A stretch of 37,596 bases of DNA from an uncultured Clostridia bacterium. GTDB lineage: Bacteria > Bacillota > Clostridia > TANB77 > CAG-508. Shown here piece after piece: positions 1 to 6,178 of the stretch; within the stretch, counting starts at the first letter, position 1, and each line of letters begins with the position of its first letter. The stretch is taken from positions 1 to 37,596 of the forward strand of contig CAJUSU010000016.1 of NCBI GenBank assembly GCA_910589185.1. The letters are read 5' to 3'. Position numbers and translations under genes: made by a program. Below the pieces are notes generated by a model, which saw only the letters and a program-made list of their open reading frames with translations, had not been told where the DNA came from and ran no database searches.

Positions 1-1330
1 ATGCTTTTACAGTATATGTACCTACTTCTTTAATAGCACTTGTAAAGTCTGCTGTGGCTGTAGCTGTTGTTGTAGCTACAGTTGCTGCATCAATTGCTTT
101 TCCATCTTTATATAAAGTTACAATAACATTTTTGCTACTTGCAGGTGCAGCATTTAGTGTAATATCAAATTTATTTTCACTTTCTTGTGCTGCAATAGTT
201 TCAATTGTTGTAGTAGCTGCTGTTGCATTGTCATTTGGAATTACAACACTTCCTTCTGTTCTACTTCCATAAAAATCTTCTAATACATAGTATAAGCTTT
301 GTCCTGAAGCAGCAACATCATTATTGGTAATTGAAGTTTCTCTTAGAACATTGTTTGTTACTGTAATAGCTCTTCCTTCTTTTACGATATCTTCTTTGCT
401 AGGCTTTGTGCTTGCTATTGTGCAATAAATTTTAACTATTTTTGCATTTTCTGCACTTTCTAAGCTAACTACTGCATTATCTGATCCTACTCTTGTTGCT
501 ACTACATTTGCTTTTAAGTTTGTAGTAGCAGCATGTTTTTCAACTTTAACTTCTCCTACTGTCTTTCCTTCTAATTCTAGACGTACTATATAGTTTCCAT
601 CAATAACTTTTGCATCTGAGAAATCTAACTCTTTTGTTACTGTTTTTTCATTTGCATTTCCTGTAAAGGTTACGCTACTAATTTCGCTAACTACAGTTTT
701 TCCATCTTCTTTTACTACTTTAATAGTATATGTTTTAGCTACAAATTCGTCTTTTGGTGTGATAACTACTTTTGCAGCACTTACATTTTCACTATTGATT
801 ATGTTGTTTTCATTAGTCTTTAATGTGTAAGTATAATTTGTTTGTTCTTCTTCTGATTTTAAGCTAATGTTTAAAGCTTCATTCTTTACAATAAATTTAG
901 CTAATGTTGTAACATCATTTACATTAATTTTTCCATCATGAGCTACATCAGCTGCTTCTTTTACAACACCTGTTGGTGTTTTGAATACTGCTTTAGCAGT
1001 TTCTGTAACATCATTTACATTAACACGTCCATCGCTATTAACATCACCATATACTACTACAGTGTGTTCTTCTCCAGATTTGTTAAATGTTGTTCCTGTT
1101 TTTACTGTTGTTCCATTTGATAGAGTAACTCCAAATTCGCTATTTAAATCTTGAACAGCTACTCTATCGTTTGCACTTGATAGAACATAAGGAACAATTG
1201 CTTTTCCTTCTACTACTTTTCTATAAACACCTAATGACTTTGTTGTTGCTGCTGATACAGTTGAAATTCCTGTTGCAGCTAAAATTCCAGCCATTGCTAG
1301 TGATGATATAACTTTTAAATTTTTATTCAC
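1..1330 (-). CDS. Secreted dockerin-repeat protein, C-terminus beyond window
   Basis: Reading leftwards from a GTG codon at 1330-1328, preceded by an AGGGGGAA ribosome binding site, the frame stays open to base 1, giving at least 443 residues. Residues 1-28 are a signal peptide (hydrophobic core, ending TVSAA). Residues 94-148 carry two calcium-loop repeats, DVNSDGRVNVND (96-107) and DVAHDGKINVND (128-139), each followed by a helix, which is the layout of a type I dockerin. The rest is Thr/Val/Lys-rich, beta-sandwich-like sequence without a catalytic domain that I recognise. Dockerins bind cohesins, and a cohesin-like wall-anchored protein lies only 42 bp upstream, so pairing of the two is the natural inference. 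Unusually, the dockerin is near the N-terminus. It is probably the third gene of the sortase operon. The missing C-terminus could hold an enzyme, more repeats or an anchor. Confidence 0.8.
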   Translation of the reverse strand, partial: MNKNLKVISSLAMAGILAATGISTVSAATTKSLGVYRKVVEGKAIVPYVLSSANDRVAVQDLNSEFGVTLSNGTTVKTGTTFNKSGEEHTVVVYGDVNSDGRVNVNDVTETAKAVFKTPTGVVKEAADVAHDGKINVNDVTTLAKFIVKNEALNISLKSEEEQTNYTYTLKTNENNIINSENVSAAKVVITPKDEFVAKTYTIKVVKEDGKTVVSEISSVTFTGNANEKTVTKELDFSDAKVIDGNYIVRLELEGKTVGEVKVEKHAATTNLKANVVATRVGSDNAVVSLESAENAKIVKIYCTIASTKPSKEDIVKEGRAITVTNNVLRETSITNNDVAASGQSLYYVLEDFYGSRTEGSVVIPNDNATAATTTIETIAAQESENKFDITLNAAPASSKNVIVTLYKDGKAIDAATVATTTATATADFTSAIKEVGTYTVKA

Positions 1331-1372
1331 TTTTTATTCCCCCTAAAAGCTTTAATTTTTTGTTTTCATTTC

Positions 1373-1990
1373 TTATTTATTTTTTCTAACCGCTAAAATA
1401 GCTCCTGCTGCAATAATGATTGTTACTACTGCTACTACATAAATAGGTGTTCCTGTTTGTGGATGTTCTGTAATTGGTTTTCCATTAATGTCAGTTGGTT
1501 TGCTTGGTTTTTCTGTGTTTCCTGGTTTTTCTGGGTTTGTTGGATCTTCTGGATCTTTTTGATCTTCTACTTTTTCTACTTTTAGTGTTACTTTTCCAGC
1601 TTCTTCTACTTCTTCTGCTCCACTTACAAATCCTGTAACTTTAACTTCTGTAGACTCTACATCTTTTAAAGCTTTAAATGTCATTACAACAGCTTCTGTT
1701 GTTGTTCCATTCATACTATATACCATAACTCTTCCTGTTCCATTTGATACTTCGTCCATTACTTCCATTCCTGTTGGCTTTTCTGTTCCTACATATTGTA
1801 ATTCATCTGCGTTGTAGCTAACATCAAATTGAACTCCATCTCTTGCTTCACTTGGTTTAACAGTTATTTGTACTGTTTCTCCTGCTTTAATTGTTGTTTT
1901 ATTTGCAGTTACACTTGCTGCATTTACACTTCCAATTGCTGCTAATAACATAACAGCTACTAAAATTGTTACTAATATTGTTTTTTTCAT
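1373..1990 (-). CDS. Cohesin-like surface protein with HPQTG sorting signal
   Basis: This 205-residue protein has a signal peptide (about 1-25, MKKTILVTILVAVML then AAIGSVNAA). Residues 26-140 form a compact beta-rich domain with cohesin-like features (GETVQITVKPSEARDGVQFDV near the start, a YNADELQYVG strand, and a terminal VTLKVEK strand). Next come a Pro/Lys/Glu linker (about 142-172) and a C-terminal cell-wall sorting signal: HPQTG at 176-180, a hydrophobic helix, and the charged tail RKNK. HPQTG differs from canonical LPXTG at position one. A sortase is encoded directly upstream (56 bp gap) and a dockerin protein directly downstream, so it probably acts as a single-cohesin wall anchor. 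The cohesin assignment rests on overall pattern and context, not on a profile search; a generic Ig-like adhesin is the alternative. Confidence 0.75.
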   Translation of the reverse strand: MKKTILVTILVAVMLLAAIGSVNAASVTANKTTIKAGETVQITVKPSEARDGVQFDVSYNADELQYVGTEKPTGMEVMDEVSNGTGRVMVYSMNGTTTEAVVMTFKALKDVESTEVKVTGFVSGAEEVEEAGKVTLKVEKVEDQKDPEDPTNPEKPGNTEKPSKPTDINGKPITEHPQTGTPIYVVAVVTIIIAAGAILAVRKNK

Positions 1991-2046
1991 AATTAATTAC
2001 CTCTTTCTTTATTTTTTCTGTGGTACATCTATTTTCAATATACCTT

Positions 2047-2698
2047 TTAAATTTCACGTGCTTTGCAAACCACTCTTTGTGCTCCGCTAGGTGTGCACGT
2101 TACAATAGTGATTTCTCTTTTTCCATCACTATTTTGACGATAACAATCTACGTCGTTTGGTCCACATGTAAATACGCTACTAACTGCATAGGTAACTTTT
2201 GTTTTTGTTTTCCTATTTATGGTATAGAAGGTATCTCCGTTTTTTTAAGGTATGCAATTTTTCAAATTGATAACCCCTGTGACCAACAATACAGAAATTC
2301 CCTGGCGCATTTAATTCAGGTCCTGAAATTTTGCCAATTGATACTTCTAAAGCTGGATCTGAATAATCATTTAGAATATCACTATTTACTCCTATCTTGC
2401 TTATTATCAATCTGCCTGCAACTTCATATCCGCCAATTTTTCCAGGTATTGTAACATCTGAAACAATTTCATCTTTTCTTTCTTCTACATTTTGTTTGTC
2501 TTGCTGATTATCTTGACCTTCAGTTGCACTTCCTATTAATTTTGCCTCTCTATAAGGCTTTAAATCAAGTAGAGAATCACTAACCACTAGATAAATAATA
2601 GCAAGGACGATAATGCAGAATAAAATACCAATTATAATTTTGTTTCTTGTTCTTTTTTGTCTTTTTTTGGCTTTTGGCCCTTTAGAATATACTGCCAT
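2047..2698 (-). pseudogene. Sortase, frameshifted at a run of seven A
   Basis: The reading frame from 2698 gives a Lys/Arg-rich start, one membrane helix (about 21-40), a spacer, and the first half of a sortase barrel with the catalytic His motif IVGHRG (His140). It then derails at the A7 run (2240-2246) and stops at 2213 after 161 codons. Removing one A restores a 216-residue sortase: the shifted frame reads GDTFYTI and ends with the catalytic TIVTC motif (Cys201) and a downstream Arg (208 or 214), with its stop at 2047-2049. All catalytic residues therefore survive on either side of a single-base shift. It may be a recent pseudogene, a sequencing or assembly error, or a gene rescued by slippage on the A run. 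It is the probable anchoring enzyme for the HPQTG protein just downstream. The sortase class cannot be fixed by eye. Confidence 0.8.
2240..2246 (-). other. A7 homopolymer at the sortase frameshift
   Basis: Seven consecutive A residues on the coding strand, in the context TTAAAAAAACGGAG, mark the exact point where the sortase frame breaks. With six A the frame reads Leu-Lys-Asn-Gly-Asp, the kind of LK-x-GD turn common in sortases. Homopolymers of this length are sites of replication or transcription slippage and of sequencing error. Confidence 0.75.
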
Positions 2699-2763
2699 TT
2701 CCTTTCTATAAAAAACTCCCCTCCCTTCATTGTCATGTTTTGGTTAGATTATTTTGGAATTTT

Positions 2764-2780
2764 TAACCTGTTTCAGATTA
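2764..2780 (+). promoter_or_regulatory. Operator-like 17-bp dyad, copy 1
   Basis: TAACCTGTTTCAGATTA fits the imperfect dyad TAAYCT-N5-AGRTTA that occurs three times between the divergent sortase and XRE genes. It lies downstream of the sortase -10 box, near the expected transcription start. The likely ligand is the XRE protein encoded next door (inference). Confidence 0.65.
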
Positions 2781-2789
2781 TCTTCGATT

Positions 2790-2818
2790 ATTTTAATCTA
2801 TTTTAGGTTAAATGTCAA
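2790..2818 (-). promoter_or_regulatory. Promoter of the sortase-cohesin-dockerin operon
   Basis: On the minus strand TTGACA (2818-2813) and TAAAAT (2795-2790) are separated by exactly 17 bp, a near-consensus sigma-A promoter pointing into the sortase gene. Operator copy 2 (2794-2810) lies almost entirely in the spacer, so a bound repressor would block polymerase. Confidence 0.75.
2794..2810 (-). promoter_or_regulatory. Operator-like 17-bp dyad, copy 2 (inverted)
   Basis: Read on the minus strand this is TAACCTAAAATAGATTA, the inverted copy of the same dyad. Its centre is 30 bp from copy 1 and 25 bp from copy 3, and it fills the spacer of the sortase promoter. Confidence 0.65.
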
Positions 2819-2835
2819 TAACCTAATTCAGATTA
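2819..2835 (+). promoter_or_regulatory. Operator-like 17-bp dyad, copy 3
   Basis: TAACCTAATTCAGATTA matches copy 1 at all but three central positions. It abuts the upstream edge of the sortase -35 box and lies about 75 bp upstream of the XRE start, so it could serve repression of the sortase operon, autoregulation of the XRE gene, or both. Confidence 0.65.
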
Positions 2836-2908
2836 TTTTAAAATAATTTTAAGTATTTTGTTCCATACTTGATTTAAAAGGTTTTTATGTTTTAGAATGG
2901 AGGTTTTA

Positions 2909-3127
2909 ATGTTTAAGAGATTGCGAGAGTTAAGAGAAGATAAAGATTTGAATCAATCCAAAGTTGCTCAATACTTAAATATGTCTCAAACGGGATATTC
3001 TAAATACGAAACAGGAGAAAACGATATTCCTACCAAAGTATTAATTGACCTTGCTAAATTTTATAATACTTCTGTAGATTATATTCTTGAATTAACAGAT
3101 GAAATGAAACCTTATAGAGAAAATTAA
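2909..3127 (+). CDS. XRE-family HTH transcriptional regulator
   Basis: This is a 72-residue single-domain Cro/C1-type protein. Residues 1-62 are a complete HTH_3 fold: FKRLRELREDKDLNQSKVAQ leads into helices 2-3, with the recognition helix around MSQTGYSKYETG, then the closing helices KVLIDLAKFYNTSVDYIL. I chose the ATG at 2909 over the in-frame ATG at 2897 because GGAGG at 2899-2903 is well placed for 2909 and would overlap the earlier one. It is transcribed away from the sortase operon, and the 200-bp gap between them holds three operator-like dyads, so it probably represses that operon and itself. No sensor domain is present; how it would be relieved is not visible. Confidence 0.88.
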   Translation: MFKRLRELREDKDLNQSKVAQYLNMSQTGYSKYETGENDIPTKVLIDLAKFYNTSVDYILELTDEMKPYREN

Positions 3128-3132
3128 AAAGC

Positions 3133-3167
3133 AAAAAAGACAATGTGTTTTATCTCATTGCCTTTTT
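3133..3167. terminator. Bidirectional terminator between XRE gene and ecfT
   Basis: AAAAAAGACAATG (3133-3145) pairs with CATTGCCTTTTT (3156-3167) around a ten-base loop with one mismatch. The A and T flanks give a U-tract in either direction. It lies between the convergent XRE gene and ecfT and can serve both. Confidence 0.75.
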
Positions 3168-3192
3168 ACTTTTTGTATTCTAAAAAAAATTG

Positions 3193-3756
3193 TTAATAGT
3201 TATATCCTTTTTCTATCAATGCTTCATCTATCTCATCCACTCTTTTTAAATAAGAAGTAAGCATTCTAGATAAAATAATTTTGCTATTTTTTAAATTGAT
3301 AGGAATATTTTTAGCTTTACATGCCTCTTTTACTTCCATGTATTCTCTTTTCATAATAGGAAGAATAGATAATGCTATTGCTACGAGCACTTCTATCACT
3401 TCTGGATTTATTTTGAACACCTTTAAGGGAGTACATAATTTTCTGACTGTTTTTGCCACCTGTGCAGTACTAGTAGTTTGGCTATAAATAAAAGTAATAT
3501 TACATACTAATAATAACTTCGCTGCCATCCACAAGGCATTGACATAGGTATCTAACCAGCAGTTAATGAGAAAGGTAAGTAGTACAAAGGGAAATATTTT
3601 TAATAAATTTCGAACTATTTTTTTGATATTACTTTTGGTCACTATCCACAATACCATGTTAATCATGAAAGGACATAATAGAAAAATATTATTTGGTATG
3701 AAAAATATGGCTGTTGCATATAGCAAAAATAAGATAAATATGATTACATTCTTCAT
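3193..3756 (-). CDS. ecfT: ECF transporter transmembrane subunit EcfT
   Basis: A 187-residue membrane protein with helices at about 3-40, 48-66 and 70-92, and a cytoplasmic C-terminal region containing EACKAKNIPI (about 143-152), which resembles the conserved Ala-Arg-Gly coupling helices of EcfT. The family member scaffolds the S component and transmits ATPase motion. It is shorter than most EcfT proteins (about 260 residues), a compact form. It follows the ATPase gene by 14 bp and closes the folT operon, before the terminator at 3133-3167. Its match is weaker than those of its neighbours; context carries much of the call. Confidence 0.78.
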   Translation of the reverse strand: MKNVIIFILFLLYATAIFFIPNNIFLLCPFMINMVLWIVTKSNIKKIVRNLLKIFPFVLLTFLINCWLDTYVNALWMAAKLLLVCNITFIYSQTTSTAQVAKTVRKLCTPLKVFKINPEVIEVLVAIALSILPIMKREYMEVKEACKAKNIPINLKNSKIILSRMLTSYLKRVDEIDEALIEKGYNY

Positions 3757-3770
3757 TTTAAGGTCCTTCC

Positions 3771-4571
3771 TTATAATTTCTCAACTAGTTCTTCTACTGT
3801 ATAATCTTGTAAATTAATCTTCTTTCCTTTTTCATTTAATTTACACAAAATCTCTAATAGTGTTGGTAATTTAATACCATGTTCTTCTATTTCTTTTGCT
3901 CTTTCTACTAGCTCTTCTTTTTTAATCTCTGTCACTAGTCTGCCATTTTCTAAAATCAAAGTTCTATCTGCTAACAAAATTTCGTCTGCTAAATTGGTAA
4001 TGCAAATTAAAGTATAACCTTGTTGCTTTAGACTTTTAATAATTTGATATATCTTATCTTTTCCTAAACTATCTATCATTGTTGTTGGTTCGTCTAAAAT
4101 AATATACTTTGGATTTTTCGCTAAAATTTCTGCTATCATCACTCTTTGTTTTTGCCCCAGAGATAAGTTATATAAGTCTTGTTCCTTGACTTGTAGCATA
4201 TCTACTTTTTCTAATGCCTGTTGTACTCTATTATTTATTTCTTCCCTGCTTAATCCTTTTAGAGCAAAAGAAATTTCATCTTTGATATTACTAAATACAA
4301 TTTGATTTTCTGGATTTTGAAATACTATTCCTATCTTATTTCTAATTTCTTGTTCCTTTTTTTTATTCTTACTATCTATTTCATCAATTGTAATACTTCC
4401 TTGTTTTAGTGGCAGAATACCTGCTATCAGCTTACCAAGAGTAGATTTACCACAGCCATTTTTTCCTACAATGGCTATAATCTCCCCTTCTTGTATTTCT
4501 AAATTCAAATTATCTAATACTTTTGTATCTGTTCCTCTATACTGGAATGATACATTTTCTATTTTTATCAT
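3771..4571 (-). CDS. ecfA: ECF transporter ATP-binding protein EcfA
   Basis: A 266-residue ABC ATPase with Walker A GKNGCGKST (about 37-45), Q-loop VFQNPENQ (about 84-91), ABC signature LSLGQ (about 137-141), Walker B YIILDEPTT (about 156-164) and a C-terminal extension typical of energy-coupling-factor ATPases. It powers vitamin uptake from the cytoplasmic side of the membrane. The start at 4571 is supported by TAGGAG seven bases upstream. Only one ATPase gene is present, where the shared ECF modules of Firmicutes usually carry EcfA1 and EcfA2; here it sits between folT and ecfT, which suggests a dedicated transporter using an ATPase homodimer (inference). Confidence 0.92.
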   Translation of the reverse strand: MIKIENVSFQYRGTDTKVLDNLNLEIQEGEIIAIVGKNGCGKSTLGKLIAGILPLKQGSITIDEIDSKNKKKEQEIRNKIGIVFQNPENQIVFSNIKDEISFALKGLSREEINNRVQQALEKVDMLQVKEQDLYNLSLGQKQRVMIAEILAKNPKYIILDEPTTMIDSLGKDKIYQIIKSLKQQGYTLICITNLADEILLADRTLILENGRLVTEIKKEELVERAKEIEEHGIKLPTLLEILCKLNEKGKKINLQDYTVEELVEKL

Positions 4572-4597
4572 GTTTGCTCCTATCTTGTCTTACTTTT

Positions 4598-5146
4598 TTA
4601 GCTTTCTACTGCTTCATTTCCTGTTCTTACATATTTGTCAAACGGTTTTCTTAGTACTTTCTCTATGAAGAATATAACAGCCACATGAATTGGTATCATA
4701 ATGAGTTGTTTTACAACTCTCATGCCTAACAATCCCCAGAATGCTTTTCCTGTAGTAATTGCAGACCATAAAGTATTTAGTCCCATATTGCAGATAATAG
4801 CAACTAAAGTCGTTGCAATGATTAGTCTTATTAAAAAGTTGATATTGCTATATTCTTTTCCTTCTTTTTTATATAATAGTAATCCATAAATTAAACCAGC
4901 AATCGCTGTACTAATTGTGTATCCTACAAAATATGGTCCTGTTGGAAATAGAGTTGCTCCTATTACATCTCCTAATACATTTAAAAGAATCGTCCATTTT
5001 GGTCCTAGCCAAACTGCACAAAGCATCGTTGGTACAAAAGCAAAACTGATTTTCATATATGGTGTTTTAAGCGATAAAAACCTTGATAAAATAATAAGTA
5101 ATGCTAATAAAACTGCTGTTAAAATAATTTTTTTGTTAGTACGCAT
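4598..5146 (-). CDS. folT: Folate ECF transporter S component FolT
   Basis: A 182-residue integral membrane protein with about six helices, including the FolT-like stretches PYMKISFAFVPTML, LGDVIGATLFPTGPYFVG and a C-terminal helix followed by basic residues. S components of this family bind folates. I place the start at 5146 because AGGAGGAA lies just upstream (5153-5160), and because the longer frame from 5203 would run through the riboswitch expression platform. The THF riboswitch in front gives independent support for a folate substrate. The ATPase and EcfT genes follow 26 and 840 bp downstream in one operon. Confidence 0.9.
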   Translation of the reverse strand: MRTNKKIILTAVLLALLIILSRFLSLKTPYMKISFAFVPTMLCAVWLGPKWTILLNVLGDVIGATLFPTGPYFVGYTISTAIAGLIYGLLLYKKEGKEYSNINFLIRLIIATTLVAIICNMGLNTLWSAITTGKAFWGLLGMRVVKQLIMIPIHVAVIFFIEKVLRKPFDKYVRTGNEAVES

Positions 5147-5153
5147 AAAAAAT

Positions 5154-5191
5154 TCCTCCTTTTTGATAATTTCCGCATCAAAAAAAGAGGG
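5154..5191 (-). promoter_or_regulatory. SD-masking hairpin (riboswitch expression platform)
   Basis: On the minus strand CCCTCTTTTTTTGAT (5191-5177) can pair with ATCAAAAAGGAGG (5167-5155), leaving a nine-base loop. The right arm is the folT Shine-Dalgarno sequence. This lies directly downstream of the riboswitch aptamer, so the likely control is of translation initiation: ligand binding favours a hidden SD. There is no U-tract after it, which argues against a terminator. Confidence 0.65.
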
Positions 5192-5216
5192 ATATATTTT
5201 CATCTTTCTCTCATCT

Positions 5217-5318
5217 TCTTAGCGGAATGCGAAAATAAATACGCAAGTTTTTATCCTTTTGCCTTGTGAGCAACTTCCCGTCTACACAAGTCTTAACGAT
5301 TTACTTTCTACTCTAATT
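5217..5318 (-). ncRNA. THF (tetrahydrofolate) riboswitch aptamer
   Basis: The leader of folT, read on the minus strand, contains the conserved elements of the THF riboswitch in order: GAGTAGA (5313-5307), CGTTAAG (about 5299-5293), GGGAAGTTG with a facing CTCACAAGGCA segment, and the closing GCATTCCGCT (5230-5221). TTAG and CTAA can pair as the outer P1 stem. The class binds reduced folates and usually controls folT or folE. The aptamer starts within a few bases of the predicted transcription start and is followed by an SD-masking hairpin. Identification is from remembered consensus, not from a covariance model. Confidence 0.85.
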
Positions 5319-5325
5319 CTTGAGT

Positions 5326-5331
5326 ATTGTA
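5326..5331 (-). promoter_or_regulatory. Promoter -10 of the folT operon
   Basis: TACAAT preceded by TGG forms an extended -10 element (5331-5326, minus strand). The -35 region (TATACA, 17 bp upstream) is weak. The start point would fall just before the riboswitch aptamer. Confidence 0.55.
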
Positions 5332-5421
5332 CCATATTTTATTTTATTTGTATATATTTTTTTGTCATTTTTTATTAGTAACTAAATTTGCTGATTATTT
5401 TTTCTGCAAGCTGTAAGAGTA

Positions 5422-6120
5422 TTATACCTTCAAAATCCAGTCTATAATCACTTTCTTAATCTGGAAATATTCCTCTTTTTCAAATTGCATATTAGCAATA
5501 CAATACTTTTTGTTTGCAATGTGGGAACAAAAAATACATTCTTGTAAATTATTACAATCTTGAATAAAGATAGAATGGTCAATTTTAGCAGAACAAATAA
5601 CATTATAACTACTGCTACAACTATTTGAGTCATCTACTCTTAAGCAAAATTGAGAATTAGCAGATCTTTGTGAAGCAATAATTGCTTCACAATCTCCACA
5701 TCCATCTGAAAATATAAGATTTTTAGAATCTCTACAATCTGTACAGCGAAAAGCATTTTCGCAGCGATATAATGGGTCACATTGTGCTACATTGATGCAA
5801 TCATATACTCTTTCCGTTGTTGTATAATTAGTTAATTTCCAAACATTTAGCAAATCTTCTAGAGTGCGTACTTCTTGTTTTGGTATCATCCACCCTCTTT
5901 GCTCGTCATATCTTTCCATATGTTCTTGTGTAATATATCTTGAAGAATTAATTGCTGCTGTCCAAGTTGGTTGTTTCGAGGTGCTATCCATTACTTGTTG
6001 TGGCAGTTTTACATCAAAAGCAAATTTCTGTAAAACTTGTTCTAAGGTAAAAGGACTTTTTCTTCCAAAAATTTGCATAAATATATTATCTACTATTTCC
6101 ATAGCCTGTTTTTCGTTCAT
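5422..6120 (-). CDS. Cysteine-rich protein of unknown function
   Basis: A 232-residue cytoplasmic-type protein without signal peptide or membrane helix. Residues 1-100 are an ordinary globular region; residues 107-210 carry about 14 cysteines in short irregular repeats of the pattern C-x(2)-C or D/N-C-x(n)-S (for example CTDCRDS, SDGCGDC, IQDCNNLQECIFC), ending with NKKYCIANMQFEKEEYFQI. The spaced hydrophobic-Cys/Ser repeats would suit a beta-helix, and similar Cys-rich tails ending KKYCI...KEEY are, from memory, known in hypothetical proteins of Patescibacteria. It lies 58 bp downstream of the HerA/VirB4-like ATPase, probably in the same transcript, so a shared role is plausible but not known. 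Metal or redox binding is possible. I do not recognise a named family. Confidence 0.8.
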   Translation of the reverse strand: MNEKQAMEIVDNIFMQIFGRKSPFTLEQVLQKFAFDVKLPQQVMDSTSKQPTWTAAINSSRYITQEHMERYDEQRGWMIPKQEVRTLEDLLNVWKLTNYTTTERVYDCINVAQCDPLYRCENAFRCTDCRDSKNLIFSDGCGDCEAIIASQRSANSQFCLRVDDSNSCSSSYNVICSAKIDHSIFIQDCNNLQECIFCSHIANKKYCIANMQFEKEEYFQIKKVIIDWILKV

Positions 6121-6178
6121 TTTTTTATCACTCCCCTCTAAGTCACAGCATAAGTTCTAACTAAGAAAGCAGTTTTCC

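Noticed and set aside
2020..2454. 144-codon plus-strand frame opposite the sortase
   Set aside because: The minus strand has a coherent sortase with catalytic motifs; the plus-strand product is Cys/Leu-rich without pattern.
5147..5203. Longer folT start at 5203
   Set aside because: It would translate through the riboswitch expression platform; the ATG at 5146 has an AGGAGG at proper distance and begins directly before the first membrane helix.
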